A stretch of DNA of 64,000 nt from Aedes albopictus. Lineage: Eukaryota > Arthropoda > Insecta > Diptera > Culicidae. A program made the position numbers and the translations under genes. Positions within the stretch are counted from its first letter, which is position 1. Every line of letters begins with the position of its first letter. The notes under the pieces were generated by a model. The model saw only the letters and a program-made list of their open reading frames with translations, was not told the DNA's origin and ran no database searches. The stretch is taken from the NCBI RefSeq assembly GCF_035046485.1, contig NC_085138.1, positions 289,908,089-289,972,088 on the forward strand, in the 5' to 3' direction. Below, in pieces: positions 22,736 through 34,164 of this stretch.

Positions 22736-25700
22736 TGCCTTTCTCGTACACTAAGTGTACTGGAAAGGCTATATGTTCACTCCAAAAATTACTTTTTGAT
22801 AGAAGGCTCGGAGGGACGTGACACATATACCAATCTACTCAGCTCGACGAATTGGGGTGATGTCTGTATGTGTGTATGTGTGTGTGTGTATGTATGTGTG
22901 TGTGTGTGTATGTGTGAGTGTGTACAAAAAAACTCACATCACTTTTTGGCAGTAAACCTCAACCGATTTTAATGACCGACGGATCATTCGACGCGGAATC
23001 TGGTCCCATTGTTTCCTATTGAAATTGGATTGGATCGGTCCAGCCGTTCCGGAGTTATGGCCATTTAGGTGTTCCGGACCGGTACCCCAGGAAGGGGCCA
23101 GATATGAAAGCGCTACAAACCCATCCATGCGACACATCAAACTACGGCATTTTCGATAATTTGATGAACGATAAGCAGAAAAATAGTCTCGGCCATATCT
23201 GAACCGGTAGTGTCCCGGAACCGGTTCCGGGTGTCCAGCCGGAAGTGGCCAAACATGAAAGTGGACTAAACACATGCATGCGACATATCAAACTGCGGCT
23301 TTCTCGATAACCTGTTGAACTGTAAGCAGGAAAACGATCTCACACCATATTGGGACCGGTAGAGTTCCGGAACCGGTTGCAGATGTCCCGCCGGAGGTGG
23401 CCAAGTATAAAAGTTAATCAAACCCCTGCATGCGACATATCAAATAGTGGCTTGTTTGATATCCTGATGAACAGTAAGCAGAAAAATATTCTCAGACCAT
23501 GCCTGAACCGGTTGTGTTTCGGAACCGGTTCCGGGTGTCCGCCGGAAGTGGCCAAATATAAAATTGAACCAAAACTATGCATGCACATATCAAACCGCGA
23601 CTTTTTAGATAATCTGATTACTGTTGCAGGAAAGCATTCTTAAACCATATCGGAACCTGTAGTGTTCCGGAACCGGTTCCAGATGTCCCGTCGGTGGTGG
23701 CCAAGTATAAAAATTAACCAAACCCATACATGCGACATATCAAATAGTGTCTTTTTTGTTATTTTGATGAACAGTAAGCAGGAAAATATTCTCAGAACAT
23801 ATCTGAACCGGTAGTGTCCGGAACCGGTTCTGGGTGTCCCGCCGGACATGGCCAAATATAAAAGTGAACCACACCCATGCATGCAACACATCAAATCACG
23901 GATTTTTAGGTATCTCGATTTGTCAAAAAATAAAAAGTTTCCGGCCATATTTTGGACAACCGATAGTGTTCCGCAACCGATTACGGGTGCGCCATAAGTT
24001 TTTAGGTAACCTGATGAACGGCTAACATGAAAAAAAATCATAGACCACACTTTGGAATAGCAATAGTGTGCCGAAACCGGTTCCATGTAACCCGACGAAA
24101 GTGGTCAAATGTAGAACGGAACCACAAAGAATACACGCAGCATATTAAATAACGGCTTCTTCGATAACGCGAAGAACGGTCAGCAAGAAAATAGTCTCAG
24201 GTCCCATTTAAGACTAACGGTAGTGTTCCGGAACCAGTTTCGAGTGTCTCGCGGGAACTAACGAAATGCACAAATGAACCACACCCATGCATGCATAACA
24301 TCAATTCGCGACTTTTTAGGGAAACTGATTAACAACTGGCATGAAACTAGTCTAAGACCACTTCAGGGACAATCGGTAAGTGGTAAAATGTGAACCGAAA
24401 ATGGTTTGGAAAGTGGTAAAATGTGAAATTGAAACCAAACCCATGCATGTGGTACCATAAAACCACGCTAGTTCGACAATGATTGCTGTCAAATTACCTG
24501 GGTAAACTTTTAATTCGATAAACTAACTATATTTAGTTTTTGGTTAGATTATAGGATTTGTTTTTGAATGCAAATCCTACAGATATTGTGGTGATACGAA
24601 TTGATATCTTGTTCCTTTTACGATTGTTGGCTTCCGAAGTTCACTGCGGTTGATCACAAAACGGATCAGGTGTCGGAAAGCACCAAATTTGAATTTCCGG
24701 AAGTAGCAGCTGCACGAGATGCCACTGCGGGTGTGAGTAACAGTACAATAACGGATCATTCGTAATGCTCGTTAGCAATGAAATAGTCCCGGTAGTGCTC
24801 TGGAACCTGTTCCGGTACCGCATCGAAAGTTAAAGCCATCGAAGCACGGAACACATAGCGTCCGTTCCGTCGAGGTTTGCGTTTTTTTTTTTTGAAGTTT
24901 TCCCTTGGGAAATGTGTCAAACTACTGTCACGCACACGCAAACGTATGCATTGTGTGGGGCACTTTACTAAATGTACAATTCGATTCATTACATTCATTA
25001 CATCATTATTTAATAACCTGAGGAACGGTTATCCCTCGAGGAGTCGCGTCTTCGACTACCTGCAGCGACACCGTGCTCACGCTGTGTACCACAAGCGTGC
25101 ATTTTTCATGGTGCGTGTACTCAATACACGACGCAACCGCTTCCGGGTTAACTATAAAATAGGCTCATAACACATTAGAGAGTGCCGGTAGACTTGCAAA
25201 ACCAGCGTTTGGTACTTCGCCGGAACTACGAAAGTAAATAAAATCAATGGAAGCGATAAATATGTGTAAGAGAACAAATTCTTGACAAATTGAACCCACA
25301 TACAAACAGACGCCTCACTATTCTTACTACCTATAGTTATTGTTTTCAACGGTCAATAAAATATAGCCTAAAATGTGCAGAAAAAGATTGATCGAAGACC
25401 GCAAAGTGATCTGTGATTATGTAAAAAGTTACATCTTAGCTTGTTAGTATCATCTTGATATAGATCAGCCTCCAGTGTTGGTAAAGGTGCTCAAGCAGTC
25501 AACTGAGAAGTCTGCTATTATTCAGCTCTGCTTATACGTTGAACATAATGTCGGACTATGTGCCATCAATAAGTTTTAAGTAAATTCAATGATGGCTTTG
25601 ATAAAATGCTTGCTTTTCTTAAAAAAAAAAATATCAGGATTCAGGAACACTTTGACTTACGTCGACGGAAAGATCGTGAGAATATATTCGACGAGAAAGG

Positions 25701-25738
25701 CACTATCACCACTAGGTGGATTAATTTGGGTTTTTAAT
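22736..25738 (-). mobile_element. ~3-kb TIR element with internal ~150-bp repeats, copy 2
   Basis: Reverse orientation relative to 13503-16707: begins TGCCTTTCTCGTACACTAAG and ends CGAGAAAGGCACTATCACCA then CTAGGTGGATTAA. Internal repeats run from about 23100 to 24480 with the same landmark words in reverse complement (GAACCGGT, CCATGCATGCGACA). About 24500-25690 is unique to this comparison and has no recognised protein. Confidence 0.7.
23100..24480 (-). repeat. Tandem repeat, ~150-bp unit, minus-strand array
   Basis: ATGCGACAYATCAAA marks recur near 23120, 23277, 23430, 23585, 23735, 23885 and more weakly to 24450. Units are more diverged than those of the plus-strand array at 15380-16400. 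Confidence 0.8.
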
Positions 25739-27884
25739 AATTAGGTTTATTGAATAATTACATCCCTTGCATTTCCAACACATTTATATCGTAGTTGTCT
25801 CCTTTACAACTTCGCGTAGGTCAAGATTCTTGAATCCCGGTCATAGTAGAAGCTGTCTTCTAACAGTCTGCGATAAGTTTGCGCAACCTTTTTTCATTAA
25901 CGTGTATTTTAACATCAGCTAATTCTATACTCAGTCACAACCTTTTAGTTACAAAGCATCACCCGCAAATCTTAATATATTTTGCGATCTTTTGGATGCT
26001 GGTATATGAATATTTTGTTGGAAGCAGATTCTATGCGCTTAAAGTAGACTGCGTATTTGTCAAAGTACATAATGAGCCCACTCTCCTTTTTGGCACTTCA
26101 TACAACAATTGTTGTATTTTAACATCCAACGCCTTGCTTTTTCTATAACTAGGAACCTACAATATGGCAGTCCTGCACACCGCCTATTTCAATTGGTGAA
26201 ACGTGGCAGCTAGACTACATTTTTTAAGATTTTTATCGGTATGATTTAGTTTTTACAAAAAGAAATAACTGTAGTGTTTCTATGATATCTGAGTTGAGTT
26301 AGGTACAATCAATGCATCTTTGAAAAATCGTATCTAATCTCATACATACGCGGAATCACCCTGGAAAGCAATCGTGTTACTTTTCTTGTCAATACTGATG
26401 ATTGCAGCATATCAGAGATATGACACATGCATCAAAGCGGCCTGGTCTACTGCGTTGTATTTACGCGCAAAGATGATTCTTCGAAATACTTGGAGTACAG
26501 AATGTTTTATTTCGGCAAAGTACTTCTCGAATTTACAGGGGAGGAAGGATGCGTGGACGGTGAAGATACCCATTTCGCACACTTTCTTAATAATGTCTCG
26601 TTTATTTAATTCATATTTTTAAATTTATATTTCATAAACCACCCACTGACGACCACCATTTTCAAAAACAGCAATCAAACCAAAACTCATTTGCCTTTTT
26701 GAAATATACATGACAAAACGAAACGCGAGGCACAGCTCTTTCAAAGCGGAGGATCTCAGCCCGGAAAGTGAAGAAAGAAAACCTTGTGGTCACTTATTAC
26801 CGTCAAATAGTTTCTTTTCGGGTTAGAAAATACGCACATCTTCTCACCGGAATCTGCGTCGGATGACGATAATTTTAAAACTTGTAGGAACGAACTTCGC
26901 GAGTTATTTATTTGGACATTTTTCTAAATGTACGAAACTAAGCTTTACTTGCTGCGTAGAAAACCCGGCTCAAGTACATGTTAAAACAGCAAAACTCTCT
27001 GAATCACTATACATTTCTTCCAAAATTAGTTTCGAAACGATCGGCCGAATCAAAAACTAAAGGTGCGATTATGAGCAATCGTAACTATTTTTAAGAGAAA
27101 ATCAATACATTTTCAATATGCATGATCCTAAAATTGGCGAAGAAGGGAAAACTTTATTCATAACATACTTAAGCAAAGCTTGTCAATTTAAACCTATTTT
27201 TTTCTGCATTTGTATTGTCACTCTATCACCAAAATTGTATGTCAGACAATTTGTTGTGTTATTCGTGTAACGATCTATGATATTAATTGGTTGAAAATTT
27301 CAAATATTTGATGCAAATTAAAATAAATCCCACCCTATACAAAACAAGAAAATCATTCTCTAGAAACTATATCCTGGCAACAAATCCATACTCATGTTCT
27401 ATCGTCTCCTCTTTACGCTACCCAGAGAGCTAAACGCGAGAGAGCGCACGAGCCTACGGATAGAGACCGTACTTTGCGTGTCTCTATATTCTAAGCCCTG
27501 CTACGAACCGTACGTAAACTTTTCGCTTTCGAGCCCTACTTAACAGCGACCGGTGCGGTTCGCTTCTTTGTTCGGGGCTCTACTTAACGTTAAAACGCTT
27601 GATTGAGCCCATGAGTGGGCTTGGTCTAACAACTTAATAACAATGAATTTTGCAGTGAATTTGAAAACTTGTTATTGTTGTGCTATGGTTCATCACATAT
27701 TTGTACATTTCAATAGTAAAATAATAACAAAACTTGGTCTACAACAAAGTATATTATAAAAATGTTATTTAGTGGATGAATCTCAATAACAAAATTAGAA
27801 TGCCAAACAAAACATGTTACGAAAAAGTAATACTTTGATAAGTTAATGATACTGTTGTTTTGAATTTGATATTCTCGTCTGCTC
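25739..27884. other. Unannotated A/T-rich DNA
   Basis: No gene recognised. Short frames near 26374-26622 lack known motifs. From 27640 to 27860 the words AATAACAA and TTGTTATT recur, suggesting a decayed TIR element. 27400-27600 has higher GC. Confidence 0.4.
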
Positions 27885-28476
27885 GGGATGTAGTCAAATG
27901 GCGGCCGATGGTGGCACCAAGATCGACATAGGATCAAGAAGGCGGGAGCTGCTTTTGCGAGTTAAAGAAATTTATGGAAAAACAATCAGATAACTCGACG
28001 CACCAAAAATCAGAATTTTCAACTCGAACGTGAAATCTGCGCTGCTGTACGTCAGTGAAACTTGGTGTGTATCAGTGGAGAACACTCAACGACTGCAGGT
28101 CTTAATCAATAGATGCCTGCGGTATATAATTCGTGCATGGTGACCTCATAATTGTATCTCCAACGTGGAGCTCCATCGTCGATGTCATCAAGAGAGGATA
28201 GTGACAGATATTCGAGAGGAAAGTGCAGGTGCGTCGGCTACACTTTACGCAACGAAACGGCGGAAACGAAATGTGCAAGCATGCGTTAGATTGGAGCCCA
28301 GCTGGACATCGCAGCAGAGGCAGACTCAGAGGCCCATGGCGGCGCCGCCGCAACAACGACATAAAGCAAGTCGACAGAAATTGTAACTGGCCACAGGTCA
28401 ATGCGACGGTGGTCAATCTCCCAGGATGGAGATCTTTCCATTCGGATCTCTGCACCATCTTGGGTGATCAGGACTG
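27885..28476 (+). pseudogene. Reverse-transcriptase fragment C (C-terminal part of the same family)
   Basis: Reads DGGTKID-like (near 27909), then KIRIFNSNVKSALLYVSETW from about 28007, RLQVLINRCLRYIIRAW (near 28091), ISNVELHRRCHQERI (near 28156), a frameshifted CKHALDWSPAGHRSRGR (near 28276), and DIKQVDRN with a final FHSDLC. This is the conserved C-terminus of the family that supplied fragments A and B. Two or more frameshifts and in-frame stops make it non-functional. It picks up roughly 25 residues after fragment B stops. Confidence 0.8.
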
Positions 28477-28482
28477 AAAGTA

Positions 28483-28570
28483 AGTAAGTTAGGAGCTCAT
28501 TTAACACTAGACTGAGAAGCAGCCTTAATCCCAGTGAGGGCGTTACACCAATAAAAATAAGAAGATTCAC
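28483..28570 (+). mobile_element. 3' scrap of a Feilai-type SINE
   Basis: GGAGCTCATTTAACACTAGA, CTGAGAAGCAGCC, CCCAGTGAGGGCGTTAC match the end of the copy at 33111-33402. Confidence 0.65.
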
Positions 28571-30373
28571 TTCATAGCTATTGGGTAAACAATTAAACAA
28601 AAGTTTCTTTTAAAATGATCTATGAAGGATCAGCATACTTCATTGATTTTTTATATGCCAAAAATAACTTCCCTCATTTGGATTCCTCCCATTTCCCATA
28701 CTCAACCAATGTTAACCCAGTTGCGTGCGAAACCTCGCGAGCAAATTTGCTCCAATAAATCGCTCGTCTTTAATTCCTCCGGATTGATGATCACTTTTTG
28801 CCTTCGCTTCATTACCGAGCCATAACAAACATTAATCGGCAATAAATCGATCGACAAGTAGTGCAAAATGTCACCTGAATCAATCTTGGCATCGATCGAT
28901 CGATCGAAACATACCACCATTCGAACCAGTAATCATTCCACCGTTCGATCGAACGCTCTCAAGCCATCCAGCCAGCCAGCACCACTTGTAGTAGTCAGAT
29001 CACGACAACCGAACGTTTGGACGACTGGCAAAAAATATGCTCACATATCTAAAACGGATCGACACTCGGTTGACTCGTCACTGACTGGCTGGCGTAGAAG
29101 AACCCCCTTTGGATCAATATTTTCCCGCCATAAATGGAAACAGAGCAGCGCGGCAGTGGCATTGCACAACGGCACGGAGACAAAAAATGAACGAGACTGT
29201 AACAACAATCCGAGCTAATGTGCAGCTAAGTGATGGACCGCTCCGGGCTCTTGCATTCCTCCAGTTATTTGCCTCTCGGGGTCGGCCAGAAGATCGAACG
29301 TCAGGGGAGTTATTCGGCCGTTTGACTTCATAATTATTCAACATTTTTATTGCAAATAGCAACCGGCATGTTTACATGTAAATGCGTGTTGGAGAACGAT
29401 TGCAGCAGGTGATAAAACCTCAGCTTGAGGTCTTTGGACACTTCAATAGAATTGAACGTTTTTGAAAGGAATTTCAACTATTTTCGAATGATTTATTGAA
29501 CCTGTTTGGTCATCTTGGAAACAAGGGCTTCACCTGATCCAAAATAGACCAATATAGGAAAATTTCATGAAACTTCATCCAAATCTGGGCGCAGCAGGAA
29601 CACATCTAGTCCCAGTCAGCCTGACAACCGTCATTTCCCCAAATGGCATCGTAAAGACAGACAGCTCCGAGCAGCTCGACCAACAGTCAGTGATCAAAAG
29701 CGATTATCTTGTCGTCATCGTCGGTCGACGGCAGCAGCAGCAGTGGAGTGGTTCATTTAAAATTCATCGCCATCGACTTGCAGACTGCGGATTCGGTCAA
29801 CCTTGGATCTAACTGGGATCCAACTGCAGCTCTCTCAAGACCCCGAAGACTCCCAGGGCCATCAAGTGTACAGATGTCATAAAACGTGCAATGCTGGATT
29901 TGTGAAGGTGCACTGCAGCGGGAAGAGTTTCCGATCTGGTTCGTTCGCGGACGGACCGGCTTGCTGATTCAATGTAGATCAATTAAAATTAAAAGACTCT
30001 TTTATGAGTGAACCAGGGTCGTTTGATAGCTGGATATCTATAAGGTCGTATCGACGACTGCGACTGGGGCCTAGGGAAAGCCGGATTTAAAGAGCACGGC
30101 TGTCTTTCAATATTGTCCTATCAGACTCGGATTGAATCTTCAATTCAAATTGTGTGCGCCATACTTGGTTGGTTTGCAATGTTTCATTCATGGAACTGTT
30201 TATGGCTTGATTGTAGACAAAGTTGCTTGGTGCTTTGACTTGAAGGAATAGCGACCTGTTCGCGGTCGGATTCTCTAGCAAACTATTCTTTGCACATTAT
30301 TACCTTTGTTAAGGTAAATATGAATGTCGCAAATTTCTATTTAATTTCTTATGGGGATACTAGAAGCAGTTGC
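28571..30373. other. Single-copy-looking DNA
   Basis: Balanced composition, few repeats. It includes an ATCGATCGATCGATCG run near 28893. It might be intergenic or regulatory DNA of a host locus, but no exon could be defended. Frames at 28868-29218 and 29567-29812 have no recognisable domain. Confidence 0.4.
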
Positions 30374-30650
30374 CCATTTTTTTTGGTACTCGATTTTTTA
30401 TTAAATAACGAAGCAATACTTTCAACACATGTAGAGTATGGATCAAGGTATCTTCTGATTTGTTTTTTTCGTAGTGGAAAATGTTTTCCATTTATGCAGA
30501 AACCATTTTTTTGTAAAATATTGTTTAAAAATGGTTTATGCAAAAACGAAAAACATTTACCACCAGGAAAAAAATCAGGAGATACCTTTATTCATAATCT
30601 ACATGTGTACGGAAACCGAATTTGTTAATAAATCAAAAACCAAAAAATGA
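30374..30650. repeat. Foldback element, arms ~125-137 bp
   Basis: Arms 30374-30510 and 30526-30650 are imperfect reverse complements around a 15-base loop (for example TGATTTGTTTTTTTCG against AAAAAAATCAGG, and AAACCATTTTT against AAAAATGGTTT). The overlapping frames on both strands are by-products. Confidence 0.85.
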
Positions 30651-30689
30651 GGAAATGCATTCAGTTTCGCCTAAGGAGGTTTGTTCTGA

Positions 30690-31230
30690 ATATACAAAGT
30701 AATTTCTTCCAGAAATTCTAATGGATCGGGTTCAACCTATTTTAAAAATATTCCAAAGACTACATACGGAGAATGTCCTGTCTACCTCTCTATTTCTCTG
30801 GGAATCCCTCTTAAGTTACTCCTGTGATTCCTTTGGTAATTCCTCAAGGGGTTTTCTGAGAATTTCTCCAGAAATTTCTCTGAAATTCTTCTGGAAAATT
30901 CTCCAGGGATTCCTTTGAAGATTTTACTGGGATTTTTTTTTCCTAGGATTCTCTGGAATTTTAATAAGGGATACCTTCGGGAGTCCCACCAAGCATTCTT
31001 ATGTGAGTATTCTCAGGGATTTCTCAGGGAGTTCTGCTAGGAATTCGTTAAGAAAATTTTCCAGATTAGTCTGGGAACACCTCTGGAAATCTATTTCTCA
31101 AATCCTCTAGGTATGCCCGCTGGACTTCATCGGGAAATGTAGCCTATGGATCTTCTGTACATTCCCCTTGGGATTCTTTTGAAACTCTTCCAATTAATCA
31201 TCTGGAAAGTTGTCCAGGCATTCCTTTAGG
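30690..31230. repeat. Degenerate short-period repeat
   Basis: Diverged TTCTCCAGGGATTCC / GGGAATCC words as elsewhere. Confidence 0.7.
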
Positions 31231-31234
31231 AATT

Positions 31235-31765
31235 TCTCCCAGACATTTTTGTCTAATATCTTCACTTTTTTCAGATCGAATCGATGTTTTTTGTTGATGC
31301 TGTGGTTCATCAGTGCTGTTTTCTCTTCTAGAGCAACAATTTGTGGGTCGTTTGCATCCCTTCATCGGTGTTGGTGTTTGGTGTCCATACATTCTTGTTT
31401 TTAGACGGCTGGTTGTCATTCCAAGGTACTAGCTTTACAATTGTTGCGTGGGATGATGTAGGCGACATTACTCTGTTGCTCTGATAGTTTTGGATCTTTC
31501 ACCAAGGTGAAGAGCTCTCTGGTTGACCGAACATTTTATTTTGCGAATCGTATGTTGCCGTAATCTCGCTGTAGAGCCCTGTTGATTCTGTTAGGCAGGT
31601 GTGTTAGGGAATGTGACGGTAGGTATACATATTCCAGGTTTTGTGCCTGCTGTTCGTTTAGTTGCAGCTGTATATCGATAATTCGTGCCTTTTCCCAATT
31701 GTCTAGATAATCAGGCCAAACATGTCTAAAGGTCCTAAGTGCAGATGAGAGGCTCTCGTTAAGTC
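31235..31765 (-). pseudogene. Penelope-like element: C-terminal region with GIY-YIG endonuclease, decayed
   Basis: Minus-strand translation in several frames gives LEYVYLPSHSLTHLPNRINR (near 31640-31580), then TRELFTLVKDPKLSEQQ, then SNVAYIIPRNNC (near 31455), then YLGMTTSRLKTRMYGHQ (near 31425-31375), and finally an EEKTALMNHSINKKHRFDL-like segment (near 31300). In Penelope-like elements the reverse transcriptase is followed by a GIY-YIG nuclease with a VxYxIPCxxC...YIGxTxxxLxxRxxxH order, which this matches. YLG replaces YIG and PRNNC replaces PCxxC. A one-base shift separates the two halves and there are in-frame stops. No upstream RT core was identified. Confidence 0.8.
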
Positions 31766-32092
31766 CCCTATCTGTCGATAATAACGTGCTTGTATTTATG
31801 AATTTTGATTAACTTCTTGCGTCGGAAGGTAGATTAACAATCCTTTTCTGATCTACACATCACAAATTGTCAAAATGTCCACTGTGACATCGTGATAATT
31901 TAAAGACAATAGGAATACTCCTCTTTTACTGCATCTGATCAGGAAAACTTGTCAGCTGATCATGTTTCTGAGTTTTCTGGTGTTGTTAGCGTAGCCTTTA
32001 AGTGTTCCTAGCACTTGCACCGTAGTTATTGGTTATATCTTCAAAGAAGTGGGCGCCGGAAGTGATGGTTATTTGATTGCTTGTCGACTGTG
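31766..32092. other. No gene recognised
   Basis: Could contain more of the Penelope-like element on the minus strand, but no RT motif was readable. Confidence 0.35.
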
Positions 32093-32347
32093 CACACTCA
32101 AAACAGATTTGCGGGCTCGGCAAAAACGCGCACAGCCGTTTGCTCAGTTAAACTATCAGCTGATATCCCAGCAAAAAGTGACATTTGTTAGCTGACTCTC
32201 AGCAAAACGATTGCCGAATTTCAGCAATCAACTGTCAAAATTGCTGAGATCTCAGCAAAATTGTTGTTTGCTGATTACTCGGCTGTGCAAATCTCGGCAA
32301 AAGAATGGAAAAATGCTGATATCCCGGCAATCTGAATTAAGTGTGTG
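32093..32347. mobile_element. MITE-like element with CAGCAAAA-rich interior, ~255 bp
   Basis: Imperfect TIRs: CACACTCAAAACAGATTTGC on the left, and reverse complement CACACTTAATTCAGATTGCC on the right. The interior repeats CAGCAAAA and GCTGATATC/CCCGGCAA words in both senses. Confidence 0.6.
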
Positions 32348-32480
32348 GGTATGTAATATTCTCGGCCTTTGCCATCTGATGGTTCTCTGGATAAATCGGA
32401 CGGTTTCAGTTATATGTATATTTTACCTTTTTCAAGGATTCTAAAATTTTAAAAATTTGTTTACAATTCATGATTTCTGG

Positions 32481-32782
32481 CTATTACTTACAGAAGCTAC
32501 GTTCTCTTGTACATGTATAGAAATGCTCTACATCGTCCAAGTGCATATTTTTCGAAATGGCGACTGTTGCGGTTGTGGACATCATGATATCTTAGAAATA
32601 GTTTTGTTTGTTTTTACCTATTTCCTACTTACTGCATGTGTCGCGATATTTTTGCGAGCTACTGTATCCTGGGAGACTTTTTTGCTATAAAAATCTAGCA
32701 CCATCTCGAAAAATATGCACTTAGACTATAAGATGTAGAGCATTACTATACACATACAACAGAAGGCTTTTGTAAGTAATAG
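32481..32782. mobile_element. MITE with ~80-bp TIRs, 302 bp
   Basis: Left CTATTACTTACAGAAG and right CTTTTGTAAGTAATAG. The arms share GTATAG.AATGCTCTACATC and AAGTGCATATTTTTCGA. Non-coding. Confidence 0.85.
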
Positions 32783-32822
32783 GGTGAGTTAATAATCATG
32801 AAATGGTGGGGGTTAGAAGCAA

Positions 32823-33061
32823 AGGGGTGTAAGTGACAAAAACCTACTCTCAAGTGAATTATATCTAAAGTTTTTCACCAATTTTTCATCCCATACACAA
32901 TGTATAGAGTATCAAAATCGACCCAATTTTCTCTGTTTTTTTTTTGTAATTTTTATAATCATCGTAAAAATAATCTTTAAAAAGTTCCTGAAAGTTTGAA
33001 ATCTGAAGATTTTTTCTTAATTCTCTGCTTAAACCCAAAAAAAAGGATCACTTACACTCCA
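32823..33061. mobile_element. Possible MITE bounded by GGRGTGTAAGTGAYC
   Basis: GGGGTGTAAGTGAC at 32824 and GATCACTTACACTCC ending 33060 are inverted partners. The interior is A/T rich and non-coding. Boundaries approximate. Confidence 0.45.
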
Positions 33062-33110
33062 TCTGGGTCCTGGGCCCGTCAATTATAAACTAATTTAGAA
33101 TATTTTAGAA

Positions 33111-33402
33111 AGGGCCCATATAGCCGAGGCGGTAAACGCACGGGTATTCAGCATGACCATGCTGAGGGTGACGGGTTCGATTCCCGGTCGGTCCAGGATC
33201 TTTTCGTAAAGGAAATTTCCTTGACTTCCTTGGGCATAGAGTATCTTCGTGCCTGCCACACGATATACACATGCAAAATGGTCATTGGCAGAGGAAGCTC
33301 TCAGTTAATAACTGTGGAAGTGCTCATAGAACACTAAGCTGAGAAGCAGGCTTTGTCCCAGTGAGGACGTTACGCCAAGGAGAGGAGAGAGAGAGAGAGG
33401 AG
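33111..33402 (+). mobile_element. Full-length Feilai-type SINE
   Basis: Starts AGGGCCCATATAGCCGAGGC with an A-box-like TAGCCGAGGCGG and a B-box-like GGGTTCGATTCCC at 33175. It continues with the Feilai body (GCCTGCCACACGATATACAC, GAACACTAAGCTGAGAAG) and ends in an AGAGAGAGAG-rich tail. It is flanked by a perfect 13-bp duplication GAATATTTTAGAA (33098-33110 and 33403-33415). It would be transcribed by RNA polymerase III and mobilised by a LINE; it has no coding capacity. The perfect duplication suggests a young insertion. Confidence 0.93.
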
Positions 33403-33519
33403 GAATATTTTAGAATCCTTGAAAAAGATAAAATATATTATCAAAACCGTCGGATATAGAGACAATATCGTTGTCGCTGCTTTATCAGACTGCAAGGCCG
33501 ACAATATCACATTTCTAAA

Positions 33520-33871
33520 GGTATTCTTCTGGGAATTATTATCCAAAAATTGATGTGGAGTTCCTGAGATTCCTGTGGGAATTCCAATATAGTGCTCCCT
33601 CTGGGAATTCTTCCCGAGAATCTTTCAGGGATTTCAGGGATTTCTCTGTAAATTCCTCCAAGGGTTCTGCCAGGAATTTCTCTGCTAATTTCTCTGGGAA
33701 TTCCTTTCGAGGAAATCAATCCAATGATTGTTATGGGAATTGCTAGTAGGATTCTCCTGGAAATTCTTCCAGATAATCCTCTGGAATTCTTGGAATTCCC
33801 TCAAGGACTCATTTGGGAATTCATTTGCAAATTCCTTAAGTGATTTTTCTAGTAATTGCCTTCAAGGAATT
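33520..33871. repeat. Short-period GGAATTC repeat
   Basis: GGGAATTCCTC / TTTCTCTGGGAATT words about every 12 bases. Interrupted at 33876 by a candidate solo LTR; the array resumes at 34165. Confidence 0.75.
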
Positions 33872-33875
33872 CAGG

Positions 33876-34164
33876 TGTGGTGGATACGGCCCTGGTAGTA
33901 GCGCATAAAGTGCTGATACATAAACAACTCCAGTTAATGTGTCAACACAAGCTCAGCATAACTGCAATCATACCACCCGGGCGGTGACCGCCCAAGCGAT
34001 GAATGCGATTATGCTGAGATTGCATAAAGGGTCACGTAGCCACCACCAAGGGAGCCCCTAAGTTAAGTCTGAATTAAGAATAAAGAATCAATCGTAGTCA
34101 AACCACTAACTGAACGCGTCGTTCTTAATGATCACGTCCCTCATTAATTACGGGTAACATAGCA
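33876..34164 (+). mobile_element. Candidate solo LTR, 289 bp
   Basis: Begins TGTGGTGGATACGGCC and ends AACATAGCA, giving TG...CA ends. It is bordered by CAGG on both sides (33872-33875 and 34165-34168). AATAAA occurs at about 34080, as expected for an LTR polyadenylation signal. It is a discrete non-repetitive block inside an otherwise continuous short-period array. No internal retrotransposon sequence is present, consistent with recombination between two LTRs. The 4-bp duplication is compatible with Gypsy-type integration; the orientation is inferred from AATAAA. Confidence 0.6.

Larger units (their letters stand above)
22174..27628. mobile_element. Possible 5.4-kb TIR element enclosing TIR element copy 2
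   Basis: AGACCAAGCCCACCCGTGGG at 22181 is matched by the reverse complement of CCCATGAGTGGGCTTGGTCT at 27608-27626. Outside it, AATTTAATAAC (left) and AACTTAATAAC (right) are similar. Between the ends are the 3-kb TIR element and about 2 kb with no recognised gene. No transposase was identified, so the call rests only on the inverted termini. Confidence 0.4.

Noticed and set aside
28102..28600. Minus-strand frames of 104-118 codons
   Set aside because: Shadows of the plus-strand reverse-transcriptase remnant at 27885-28476.
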